Positions 10,473 to 20,441 of a stretch of 64,000 nt of DNA are shown piece after piece. The DNA lies in contig BCKE01000028.1 of assembly GCA_001600495.1 (NCBI GenBank), positions 252,748 through 316,747 of the forward strand. The letters run 5' to 3'. The notes beneath the pieces were generated by a model. The model had not been told where the DNA came from. It worked only from the letters and a program-made list of their open reading frames with translations, and made no database searches. Source of the stretch: Pilasporangium apinafurcum. Lineage: Eukaryota; Oomycota; Peronosporomycetes; Pythiales; Pythiaceae. How positions within the stretch are numbered: position 1 is the stretch's first letter; the number at the start of each line of letters is the position of its first letter. The translations under genes and the position numbers were made by a program.

Positions 10473-12481
10473 ATGGTCAAGATTCTTCTGTGCGGAGAGC
10501 TCCAGGGGCAATGGGAGTTGGTATTTGATCGCGTAAAGAAGCTCAATGCGTCTGCGAAAGGCGCACCATTTGAGGCACTGATATGCATTGGGAAAGCCTT
10601 TCCCTTCCCATCTTCCTATCTCTCTGGAGAGACGCAGGCACCCATTCCTACATACTTCCTCCCTGCCCATGAGCACGAAGATATTTGGCAGCAAGATGAC
10701 CAGCAGAAAACTATTTACGACAAAATAGTAAAGGCAGGCAATGAACCAACGGAAGTTTTAAAGAATGTGTTCTATCTGGGGAAAGCTGGCATCACCACGG
10801 TGAGTGAATGGTATCCTGAATAACCTGATAAAGCAACAATTGAGTATTGACCAAACGAATATGTATATGTGGTAAGATTGCTGGCTTGAACATGGCATAT
10901 CTCTCGGGTGTAGCAGTCGATGATGAAAAGAAAGCGACGTCTCCACTGTATTACTCGAAAGACACGGTAAGTGATGCACGGTCTTGCTCTAAACAGCGCG
11001 CAAAGGGAATAATGGATAGATTCCTGATTCTAATGGCTGGAATGCGCGATATTTAGATCCAAGAGCTTATTCAGCAACTACAAAAAGAAGACACCCCAGC
11101 AATTGATTTCTTCTTTACTGCAGAGTATCCCAAAGAGTAAGCGCTACAGACGAATCCTGTATTGCTTATGATGTTCTTGTGGTGTTTACATATTTCGTAC
11201 TTGATTGTTGTCCACCATAGCTTCCAGAATTTGTTACCTGACCAGCAAATTCCATCAGAATTACAGACCATAAAGGGTAGTGATGGTATTCGAGATATCA
11301 TGCAAGCTGTGTATCCAAAATACCACATCACCAGTGCAGGTGGAGTGTTTTATCAGCGACTGCCGTATGTCAGTGAACACAAGACGACAAGTAGAAAGCA
11401 GATCACGCGGCTGATTGGACTGTGTAATGTTAATGGATCTAAGGATCGCGCGAAAAAGTATTTACATGCACTCCAAGTTGTTCCTAGCGCTGAACAAGCT
11501 GGTAACGATGGTAACAATCCCGTGGATATCCCAGCAGGCACAACTCAGAATCCATATTTACACGTCCCTATCATTCAGTCACAAGAGCATAATGAACCAG
11601 CGCACAAGCGTCGAAAAGTAGAACCACCTAGTGGGCTGTCAGCAGAACAAGTTGCCCAACTCACTGCGCAGAGTGGCCAAGGTGCACAATACTTTTACGA
11701 CCAGAAGATAGCGGCGCGTGGACAGCATCCTAACGCTTTGCGACCCAACAGCAATCATCACAATCGAGATCGTCAAAACAATCAACGACGAGCGCCGATG
11801 GTTCCAGATCGTGAAGAATGCTGGTTTTGCCTGGCGACACCCAGTGTGGAACGACACTTGATCGTAAGTATTGGTCAAGAAGCCTACTTGGCGATGCCGA
11901 AAGGTGCAATAAATCCTGATCATTTGCTGATTGTGCCAATCGCTCATGAAGCGTCGATGCAGAAACTCAGTACAGCGGCTCATAAGGAAATTCAGCGATT
12001 CAAAAGCGTGTTGCGTGAGTATTTTGCATCACAGGGGAAGGAAATGATTGTGTTTGATCGCAACATCGCCACGATTGGGGCTGCGCATACTCACTTGCAA
12101 GTCGTGGGAGTTCCAAACGCGAAAGCGGCCTCTGCGCGGAAAATTTTTGAAGTAGAAGGTGAGAAATATAACGTTCGCTTTGAAGAATTGGACCGCCATG
12201 ACGATTTGGGCGAAAAAACGGATGGCCGGCCGTACTTTTACGCGGAAGTTCCAAGTGGTGACAAGGGGCAAAGCAGCCCAGTGAGACTACTGCATTTCGT
12301 AGAGGGTAAACATTACATGCAGTTTGGGCGTCATGCTGTTGCTTGTCTGTTGGACGTCCCACGACGAGCAAATTGGAAGTTTTGTGTCGTACCGAAATCT
12401 GAAGAGATAGAAATGACGCAAACGTTCAAGCTCAAGTGGCAAAAATTTGACTTTACACTCGAAGAAGACGATGACAATTAA
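10473..12481 (+). CDS. CWF19L1-like protein (CwfJ C-terminal domains)
   Basis: Four exons. The first, at 10473-10800, encodes MVKILLCGELQGQWELVFDR, a metallophosphoesterase-like N-terminal domain as in CWF19L1/Drn1. Small exons near 10874 (IAGLNMAYLSG) and 11057 follow, then a long exon from about 11221 to the stop. The C-terminal half holds both CwfJ domains. CwfJ_C_1 begins at ECWFCLATPSVERHL and includes the HIT-like histidine cluster HTHLQVVGVP. CwfJ_C_2 includes FVEGKHYMQFGRHAVACLLDVP. Relatives associate with the spliceosome and with the lariat-debranching enzyme. A basic linker (HKRRK) may act in nuclear import. Unlike many homologues I see no obvious CCCH zinc finger between the halves. 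Confidence 0.88.
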
Positions 12482-12972
12482 AATCAAGTAACGATAGTGA
12501 TAGGGGCTTGTGGGTGATGCATCGTTCCTGTGGGCAATTACTTAATGAAAGGAAGAGAGTTGTAAAAAAAGCCTTCAATTTGTTCCATTCTTTGTGCAAA
12601 TGAGGCTACACAACATGAAAACCTCTGTCATGGTGATAGCATACTCATACTCTCTTGACTGAAATGTGAGTCATGTGAAGGCACATATCAGGCTGCTATG
12701 GATGAGAGGATATGAGTAATCAACTATCAGTTGAAACGCAACATTATCTAAAGATGCACTTTGCGTCTATGCAGATCTGTTTGTGCAAACAATCTGATCG
12801 GGATTCTAAGAGCCGCAGTATTATTGGAGTAGGTAGCGATAAAGATAACCATTTAATCTCGTCAAAGTGTTTCGGATTGTATTTTTACTACTATAAATCA
12901 TACTCGATACATAAGAACGCGCGACCTGAAAGCGGTCGCAACTTCTGTTATAAAATACTACTCGCACCACCT
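12482..12972. other. Intergenic between convergent genes
   Basis: Separates the CWF19L1-like gene (plus) from the small mitochondrial-type gene (minus). A short frame at 12712-13047 lacks any recognisable feature. No RNA gene was seen. Confidence 0.4.
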
Positions 12973-13332
12973 CTATGCGGAATTTTTAGATGTCCCAAAG
13001 ACAACATTCCAGATGTCTCCCTGAGCGTTCAGATTCCCTGCTGTTGATAATACGGACGATGAAGTATGTTCATTCATTAGCGGTTGGACGTTAGCAGTAG
13101 GGGTCGAGACCAGCAAAGGTTCATCGTCAAGCGCTTCCTGAATCTGCTTATCATAGTCCACACCGTAGATTTCGCACCAGGCCAATTCGCCATTTGAGAC
13201 AGCTGGTGCAGCGGAAGCAGCAGAGCTAGTAGTTCCGATGGTGGCTGTGTGTTGAAGGCCCTTAACAGGTGTGCCGGTGCTAATCCGACGGACAGTTTGA
13301 GTGGTTTGACGTTGAACTGCACGGGCGAGCAT
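12973..13332 (-). CDS. Small protein, probable mitochondrial presequence
   Basis: The open frame extends further upstream, but the most natural start is the ATG at 13330-13332. It gives MLARAVQRQTTQTVRRISTG, an amphipathic, Arg-rich and acid-free N-terminus typical of a mitochondrial targeting peptide. The protein is 119 residues. After an Ala/Ser-rich linker come WCEIYGVDYDKQIQEALDDE and the tail GDIWNVVFGTSKNSA. I do not recognise the family. The organised composition (targeting-like head, acidic middle, aromatic tail) argues for a real gene rather than a chance frame. Confidence 0.5.
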   Translation of the reverse strand: MLARAVQRQTTQTVRRISTGTPVKGLQHTATIGTTSSAASAAPAVSNGELAWCEIYGVDYDKQIQEALDDEPLLVSTPTANVQPLMNEHTSSSVLSTAGNLNAQGDIWNVVFGTSKNSA

Positions 13333-14039
13333 CCTCAAAATTGTGACGAAGGGAGAGTGGCTTGCGTGGAAGATGGAGAATTGGAGAATGTAGGAGTGGA
13401 TGGACGATGATGCAGCATGGGAAGAAGAGTAGATTCTGAGAGGAGCTCTTCGTGTCTTTTCCATGTTGCAGTTAGAAAACCCACCAATCAGCGGTGAGAA
13501 ATTAGTCACCCATGTGACGTCGACGCTGTCACACACTGAAATGCGTGTTGTTGAATTCGGTATCTCTCTTTTAAAGTATAATTCTCTACTCATATTCTAT
13601 ATTATCAGTTCATATTAATATACTTTAACAAATATAAACAGTATTTTTGCTGTACCATTTGACGACTGTTGATGCGTCGGACTTCCCACCATCGAGATAC
13701 ACGGTGGCTGCATGGACAAGTTGCTCTTGAAGATCCACATCCACCAACCAAATGGAACCACAGCAATTGAAGCTGCTGCAACTTCAATCTGGTTGCTAGA
13801 TACAATACTGCACGACTATGTCTCTTTTTCGCTCTCGATCTGTGTCCTTTTGTTCTTCTTATGTGATTACATCGTCTGCAACATGGACAAGATGAATCTT
13901 GAAATGTCACTGTAAACACAATTCTAAGTTGTGTCGTTCATTAGACTTCAAAAGCAATGAATATAGCTATGTGTCTCCACAAATTTTATGGTTTGTGTAT
14001 GTGTGGTATCTCGCTGCTTCTTTCGTTTTTTCTCTCTTT
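13333..14039. other. Intergenic with one doubtful exon-like stretch
   Basis: On the minus strand around 13630-13770 a frame reads WLVDVDLQEQLVHAATVYLD and continues to a stop. It looks protein-like, but no start or partner exon is clear. It may be a gene scrap. The rest shows nothing. Confidence 0.3.
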
Positions 14040-16206
14040 CTAGTTCTTCCACGTTGTCATACACCCATCCTGTGGACGAAAGCGCGGTAGTCGCACGAGC
14101 TTCTGACCTAGTGCGTGACCTTTTTTCAGCAGGAAAAAGAAGATTCCTACAGAGATCAGCAGTGTCCAAAACACAGCCATCAGCAACCGCTCTACCAAAA
14201 ACGATTGCCCTCCGCTTCGGTATGTCTCGAACAAGAAAAATGCCACAACTACGCCCATGATCTTTGCAAGCAAGGATTCGAGGCTCTCGTTTAGCGCCTT
14301 TTCATGACGGAATGGAGATGGTTTGCTACGTGAGACCGTGAATTTGCCTAATAGCAAATCCAGTACGTCCTGGCGATAGCCGTCGAAAAAGTTGTTGAGA
14401 ATGTACCGCATGCACGAATTGTAGCCGTCCATGAGCGCGCCTTTCTTCGTGCGCTTGCCTGTACGTGTGAAATCTGTTTTCAAGGCGCCAGTACCAGCAT
14501 ACAGAAGACTGATAGCGTCGGCGTTATCACTCCAGACGCGCTTAAAGACTTTTTCAAAGTTTTCAAAGGGGGAGTTCAGCACGTCGCCTTTTAAAGCTGT
14601 TACCTCATTTAGCTGCAGCATCAAACTGCGTCGACCAAACAGAGACTACAAGCACGCAGAAAAGAAAAAAACGGTATGTGACTGACTAGCAGTAGAAATC
14701 TTCTAGATCTGAACTTACTTGAACGACGTTGGTCCGATCGAGGTTATCCATACAATTCGTACGAACGACCCCAGATTGCTTGCTCGTCACTTCTCCATCA
14801 GCATTCTTACAGAAATAGCTAATTTTCAACAAAACAAATTGTCAGTCACAGTTGCGCATAGGCAAAACCATCAGTACACACTTCAACGCACCCATAATCT
14901 TGAAAATCATCATCGACCTGCTTGATAAGCTTCTCCAAATTCGAATATTTCATATTTCTGCATTCATGATGGAAATCAAACCATACGAGTCGGATGCTGG
15001 CGAGAATGTGGGAGTCTTGTGTGGCTGCATTAGTAATGGTTTTGGAAAGCGCTTCACCCAACTTGAGTTGTTCCCTCTTCTTGTCGATCAGGTTAACGAT
15101 CACCACACGTCCATAAAGCGTCATCATTTCGTATGCGTGTTTCAAAAAAGCTTCAATATCTTTCTCCGGGTGACTACGCTGGTAAACTTTTGGCGCATAC
15201 TTCATCGTCACAGGGGAGCTCCAATGAAGTGGGATCGAGCCACGAATCTGCACAAACGAGGTCTGTTTCCCGTCGGCAAATAAGCAAATTTGTTCGGTCT
15301 CCACGAAATTGGCGACGTTACCATCGTCATCGATGCCTCGCATGGTGAAGCGTGTGCCCGGGCGACGGCAAGAACGACGGGAAATGTAAAGAATCTTGAA
15401 GGTGGCATTATTGACCGTAATGTTATCGGTCATCTCAATGTGCGCCTGCATCATCGGTGTCACCCATTCAAAGTACTTCTTCTCTATTGACAAATAAATC
15501 AGTAAACATATCAATACAATATATCATTGCGAAATGCAAACAGACGACGTGGATATGAGAGCACACTACCTAGGAAGATTCTACAGGCCGAGTGGTTCCA
15601 GAAGAAACGTTGATCAGCACGTTCGGCGATGCTTCCCAATTTGCCATCAAAACCAGCAATTCCTACACGCAATTAAACAATGTTAGCGTTTTACATTGGC
15701 AATGTAATGCGTAGAGTATCCACAAACTTACGCTGTAAAGTATGTGTGAGGTCGTAATCATTGGCGAAGTGCAACTTCATCGCATCAATATTATTTGAAA
15801 GCATATCGAGGAATTTCTGCTCGTCTTCTTCCTGTGCGGGGGTTAAGATGGGCAGATTCTGCGTAGGAATGAGCATCAATTCCAATTTTTGTACCATTCG
15901 GATCTCTCTATCTTCCACTCCTCTTGCCACAAGCTTCGACTGCGTCACAACCGCCAAATACGGTCCTCGTAGCAACCAAAAGATGCCGTATATTGCGTCA
16001 AAGGACATCCGTCGACCGTGCAAATCCTGGAAATCGGCGACATTCTCGACAGAAATTCCCATAGACGTGTCATTTGGCGGCAGTGCTCGTGGTAAAAGCA
16101 AGCAGAGAGGATGTTGAGGATGCAATACAACCAAATATTCGTCCTGGATAAGTAATTCATAGTGTTTGCCACCGACGTTTGGGCGTCTCGGATACGTGGT
16201 CGTCAT
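14040..16206 (-). CDS. SAC1-type phosphoinositide phosphatase
   Basis: Five or so exons on the minus strand. Start chosen at the ATG at 16204-16206 (MTTTYPRRPNVGGKHYELLI); the frame stays open to 16374, but that extension is basic and Ser-rich and looks like 5' UTR. The SAC N-lobe contains the conserved IYGIFWLLRGPYLAVVTQS. The catalytic CX5R loop is RTNCMDNLDRTNV at about 14725-14765. The core is followed by DGYNSCMRYILNNFFDGYRQ and two C-terminal membrane segments (VVAFFLFETY region and LLMAVFWTLLISVGIFFFLL), the arrangement of ER/Golgi Sac1. The family dephosphorylates PtdIns4P, mainly, and so controls lipid transport at ER contact sites. The product is about the usual 590 residues. Confidence 0.92.
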
Positions 16207-16583
16207 GGTAATTGGCAACAGGGGGGATGACGAGGAGGATAATGGTGCGAAGAAGCGCTGGATGGTGAATGGGATCAAGTGCAGAGAACGTTGAGATGAT
16301 CTCCGTTGCTTTGTCTTCTTCTTATTTGTGGGTGATCTCTTTGCTTTGCTTTGATGTCGAGCTTCGTGCAGCAAAAAATCCGTTTGTAACGGAAGCAGAA
16401 ATTACTCAAATATGCGTATACTTATTATATATTGTGTAAATAGACAAATTATGAAAACTTAATATCTAAAATAGACTTTATTTTGACCAGAAATAACAAC
16501 AATTCAGCGACAGCACACTGCACTGCAACTGAGCAAGTCACTAGATACGTTTTCATTGTCACGATCATTTGTGAGCACCACCG

Positions 16584-17488
16584 ATGAGCACGGACAATGA
16601 GGAGAAGATAAAGAAAGTACCGCCAAAACAGGAGCACGCGCAATGGGTTTGTGTGGAGAAAAGTATGCTCTCGCGTGTACTCTATTCAAATCCTGTCTGC
16701 TTGCTCACGGTCTGTGATCCATCGGATCTCAGCAAGCGCAACGTCATGACCATCACATGGCTCACGCCAATCAACAACCAGGTACACATGCACAAACATG
16801 TGATAATGAGCTACTCACTAAAGAATAATAGTGGACAATGGCACTCTATAATGTACTGTTCTGATGGTAGGGTGGTTTCATTTGCTCGATCAATTGTGGT
16901 CGCTTTACAGCAAGTTTCCTTCAGACTCCCAATGCGATATTTGGTACGGCATCTACTCGCTCCTTTTGATGCACTGTATGAGATTTCTGATCATTTTACT
17001 ATTCAATAGTACTGAATGTTCCTGTTCGTGGGATGGAGCAATTGGTGCTATCAATCGGTGGATGTAGCGGTGCCAGCGTAGACAAATTCGAGTCCATTCC
17101 GATACAAACCTGTGTTCCAGGCGAACTGGAGCTCCCAACTATCACCGCACTACCAACAGACCAAGTCAACGAAGATTACGATCATCCCAAAGCCAAGAAA
17201 AAAGCAAAACTCTCCAAAAAGGAATTAGCACGACTCGCAATCGCCGAAGCAGCCGCCAAGGGCGTTGCAATACAGGATTGTGCAGCGCACACAATCTGTC
17301 GAGTTGAGCAATGCCAGATTGATGACGGTCATTTGATTCTACGATGCACGCAGCTCGCTGCATGGTGTCGTACCGAGTATTGGGATGGACGTAATTTCAT
17401 TCCACGTACGAAGGAAGCAGCCCCTTACCTGACGTTTTTGGGCAGCCAGCGGTTTGGTTATGTTGTAGCTGATGCAGAACGTAGCTGA
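16584..17488 (+). CDS. Flavin reductase-like (FMN-binding split-barrel) protein
   Basis: Three exons: 16584-about 16782, about 16868-16940 and about 17010-17488. The first (MSTDNEEKIKKVPPKQEHAQ) leads to SNPVCLLTVCDPSDLSKRNVMTITWLTPINNQ. The second gives GGFICSINCGRFTASFLQTP. The third begins near LNVPVRGMEQLVLSIGGCSG and later has HTICRVEQCQIDDGHLILR. The pattern (prices-in-strand, N-V-M-T-x-x-W, H-x-x-C-R-V-E) is that of the flavin reductase-like domain used by FMN-dependent oxidoreductases. A Lys-rich insertion (KAKKKAKLSKKELARLAIAE) sits inside the domain and is unusual. The substrate is unknown. Introns of about 70-85 bp are inferred from reading frame and GT/AG sites. Confidence 0.72.
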
Positions 17489-18187
17489 AGACTTGAGTAA
17501 ATGATGAAAGCAATACATGATTTAGAAATGGGGAGTTGAAGATCTGTATTATAAATAAAAAGATGACGTGGTAACAAGAGTCAATTGTCTATTGTCAAGC
17601 CTAAAAGGCTGCAAACATTTTGCTGGGGAACTGATTGAATGCGCCGAAAGAAAAAACAATGACGCGCCGCACATCATCTCACTTGCGCATCATTGTAATT
17701 TGCGAGCGAGGCTCACGAATTGTTCTTTTATGCACACAAACTTGATTTCTCGATGGTTACGTTCGCTTGATAGGGTCGCCATGAGGCTAGTCTTCACTGG
17801 ATTCAGTCGAACTGCTAAGTTGCCCTAACTCACAATCGGACAATCCAAGTCATCCATTTCTTTGCGGATTGCTCGTCGCGTAACAAAAGCAATGAGAGCT
17901 TTGCATACCTAAATCCATTCTCGGCCTAGAGCTGCGGCAAGAGTATCAAGCCGCTTTCAGGAAGAGCAATCGCTAGTTTGCTTGTTCATTATTCATTGAG
18001 GGTTGTAAAACATTTTAATAGCCAATCATAATGTCTTTGGAGTATTTTCTTCCATATTCATTTGGCTGGCAGACGAATCTTTAGCTTTTATTCCCCCATT
18101 TCTCCCATCAGTAGGATATAAACTTGCTTTCAATTCTCCGCAATGAAATCTTTTCTTCACTATCCTCCTTCTCAAGAAAGGATGCAA
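17489..18187. other. Intergenic, no supported gene
   Basis: A frame at 17568-17828 has no recognisable feature. The right edge borders the IS607-like element; I could not define a terminal sequence for it. Confidence 0.4.
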
Positions 18188-18395
18188 GTCGATGACAATA
18201 CATGACCGAGGAGATCGACATTGGTTCCAGTCTCAAGGACTGTCCAGATTGATCGAAATGGCACGTAAAAACCAGATCTCGAGGATTGCGGTTACCGTCC
18301 AAGACTGCTTTGAGTACGGACTCCTCGCACAAATGTGTAAAGAGCATGGGATCCAAATCGTGGTTCACGCTGATCAAACGATGCAAGATAGATAA
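18188..18395 (+). pseudogene. IS607 TnpA-like serine recombinase, C-terminal fragment
   Basis: Encodes GLSRLIEMARKNQISRIAVT followed by LLAQMCKEHGIQIVVHADQT, the end of the resolvase catalytic domain as found in IS607 transposases. The N-terminal MerR-like DNA-binding domain and the catalytic serine region are absent upstream. The segment between Q-D and L-L-A-Q is shorter than in intact relatives (where it runs D-R-L-A-R-F-G-F-E), indicating small deletions. Confidence 0.75.
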
Positions 18396-18555
18396 ACCAA
18401 GTCCAAACAGCATCTTGAAAGTGAAGTTGTATCCAACGAAGGAACAGAAGCAACTTCTCAACAAGATGTTTGGTATCAGAAAGTCTTGGAGTGTCCTCAC
18501 TGACAGAGATGTCAACGCTGCTAGAAACATCTTTTTCAAGAATGAACACTTCTAG
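18396..18555 (+). pseudogene. Fanzor-like internally deleted fragment
   Basis: Starts in the frame next to the recombinase end, the usual IS607 order. The N-terminal box LKVKLYPTKEQKQLLNKMFG is joined within a few codons to a C-terminal box (TDRDVNAARNIFFKNEHF), so almost the whole nuclease is missing. It looks like a deletion derivative of a once-longer element. Confidence 0.65.
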
Positions 18556-18587
18556 CGGCATCCCGTGAAAGAAGAAAGACAAAGACA

Positions 18588-19133
18588 TGACGGTACTTCC
18601 TGACAATTACGTTCCCGATACTGTCGTTGGGATCGACCCTGGTATGCGGTCACTCTGCACTGCCATTCGTGCGTGAGAAGTTGATGTGGAAGAGAAGAAA
18701 GAGAAATGCGACGGAAGGGAACCCAAGCAGAATCAAGCGAAAGAGTCAAAGCAGAAAGACGAAAGAAGCGGAAGAAAAAAAGGAAGAGGAGACGCAAGCA
18801 TGGTGTTCGACGCAAGCAAGCCAGTAACCAGCGGTACAATGTTCAACAGATATCTACGCAAGAGTACAGCCATCTCGCCGGAATGAACAGATGTACGTTC
18901 TGGCACGAGAAATTGAAGCAGCGGGAATATGAGTACGGAAAGATTATCCGGGAGATGCCTTCGTTCAAGACAGCATCGTATGACCACTATATGACAAACG
19001 TCAAGTACATGTGGAGGCGTGAATCACGTGGGAGCGAGATGTGAATGCGTCGAATAACATTCTTACACTCGCTATGTGTCTCCTACATGGATTTCCAAGA
19101 CCACCAGAGTTACGATGGGGAGAAAGAATGTAG
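18588..19133 (+). pseudogene. Fanzor-like nuclease fragment, RuvC-I to RuvC-III
   Basis: VVGIDPGMRSLCTAIRA at about 18620-18670 contains the first RuvC aspartate (IDPG). An Arg/Lys-rich stretch follows at about 18700-18830. Then come AGMNRCTFWHEKLKQ and PSFKTASYDHYMTNVKYMW, conserved in Fanzor proteins, and WERDVNASNNILTLAMCLLHG at about 19029-19090 with the last RuvC aspartate (D in RDVN). Frames change several times and no single frame spans it. The zinc-finger half between the middle piece and the last box is missing. Confidence 0.7.
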
Positions 19134-19436
19134 GAAGAGAATGGAGTGTAGGAAAAGTATCCATGGACACTGGGAGAGTCAACCGACTTTTCAAATGTGT
19201 CCACACGGTTAGGCCGTATTCTGGTAATCGCCATTAGACATCATGACCTCTTCTTATTTTCGCAAGCTGTCCGTCCGTGCGGAAAATGTATGAGATTCAC
19301 TATCCATTTTGTCCGTCTGACCAAATCTGTCATACTGACTAGAAAACCTGACAAACGAATTACCTTGAAATCTTATTTTCAGTATAACCAACTGCAAGTG
19401 TGTCTTTGCAACTAGTATGGGGAATTTTTTTACTGG

Positions 19437-19771
19437 TATGTCATTCGACAATTCGCCACCATGGCGTCAAAGCGCTCAAAAAGGAACTGGGAAAGCGCGC
19501 TACCGTTCGTTCCGTCGACGACTTTCGTACAAGCAAGTGATGTTTCCACTGTCACGCTAAACTTTCGAAGGTAGTCTTCCCGAAAATGGTCAACGGCGTT
19601 CCCGATGGCACAATTGAATCTCGATCTGTTTTGCACTGTGAATCCAGTGAATGCAAGACGTTTTGGGATCGCGACGTGAACGCTTCGCTGAATATTATGC
19701 GCGTGACGACAGAACTTTTCAACAATCGAGCAAGACCAGAGTACTTGCAACGAGAATCAAGTGAGTCGTAG
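19437..19771 (+). pseudogene. Fanzor-like C-terminal fragment with zinc finger
   Basis: Reads STIRHHGVKALKKELGKRAT, then a zinc-finger half CFHCHAKLSKVVFP, a second half LHCESSECKTFWD, and the RuvC-III box WDRDVNASLNIMRVTTELFN at 19664-19723, followed by the tail RARPEYL. This is the best preserved end of the element and keeps all four Cys-type ligand positions, although the frame is interrupted between the first Cys pair and the preceding helix. Confidence 0.72.
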
Positions 19772-19994
19772 AAGCGTAAAAAAAGCGTGAGCTCGGGGTC
19801 TTCGAACTTGAACCTGCTCACAAGGTACAGCCCGTATTCTAGGTGTTGGCAGTTGGTAGGCACAACTTGCGAAGCGAGTTGGAGTAACTTAGTAGCTTCA
19901 TATCTTTGAAAAAATTCATCATCCCACTCTGTCCAGATTATTGCTACACTTCTCGGTCGCCCCTTGGTTTATCATCTCATCATTTTTCTTGGTG

Positions 19995-20150
19995 ATTCGC
20001 TCCTACTGTGAAAAATGTTGCCATATATCATGGCTCCATCTTCAGTAGTACATGTGTGCTTCTATTGTATGGGAATGCCATCACACGATACATAAATAAC
20101 TAAATTACGAGAGGCGATGCCAATAGCAACTAAGCGCGATGACGCTTGTA
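19995..20150 (+). pseudogene. Aquaporin gene fragment (fossil copy)
   Basis: Bases about 20013-20120 closely match positions about 22100-22215 of the intact aquaglyceroporin downstream. Shared blocks include CCATATATC.TGGCTC, a 17-base TGCATGTGTGCTTCTAT-like run and TGCCATC.CACGATA, then GAGAGG.GAT.CCAA. The copy lacks several bases and has no open frame, so it is a truncated, decayed duplicate of one membrane segment region. It lies 2 kb upstream in the same orientation, pointing to an old local tandem duplication. Confidence 0.7.
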
Positions 20151-20441
20151 GAGTAACATGAAGTTGATAGCATGGGACGGCAAAATGACGCCTCCAATGC
20201 GGATCCGAACTTTAATTGCCTATCATCCCCTCCTCCCCCCCCCCAAAAAAAAGCCCGCACACAGACACACCATAAACTATAAACAACCAAGCAAACATCA
20301 AAGCAGTATCAGTATGCAGGTGTATATGCATTGTCCCATCAACGTCGAAAGAATAAGGTCAGAACAAGTAAGGTTGTGCATTGAAATTCATTCATGACAG
20401 TAAAGCATGTACAATGGTACAACAAAGTCTCTTTGATTCAC

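Larger units (their letters stand above)
18188..19821 (+). mobile_element. Degraded IS607-type transposon(s) with Fanzor/TnpB-like pieces
   Basis: A plain DNA transposon region of the IS607 group, in which a serine recombinase precedes a TnpB-like gene, the Fanzor type in eukaryotes. Recombinase coding lies at 18188-18395. Fanzor-like coding follows in several frames: an N-terminal piece (LKVKLYPTKEQKQLLNKMFG) at about 18415-18475, a RuvC-I box (VVGIDPGMRSLCTAIRA) at about 18620-18670, a middle piece (EYSHLAGMNRCTFWHEKLKQ) at about 18865-18925, and three separate RuvC-III/zinc-finger ends near 18499, 19029 and 19664. Three such ends in 1.2 kb mean more than one copy, probably nested or rearranged with internally deleted derivatives. 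No intact gene remains. Oomycetes are known hosts of IS607-linked Fanzors. Confidence 0.8.

Noticed and set aside
13605-13919. Cys/Arg-rich open frame on the minus strand
   Set aside because: Composition is irregular and no domain or start context supports it; a different frame of the same bases looks more protein-like.
16207-16374. Upstream extension of the SAC1 frame
   Set aside because: Lys/Arg/Ser-rich, with no similarity to SAC1 N-termini; MTTTYPRRP is a better start.
20222-20250. C-rich then A-rich run
   Set aside because: Simple low-complexity sequence; no evidence of a regulatory or structural role.
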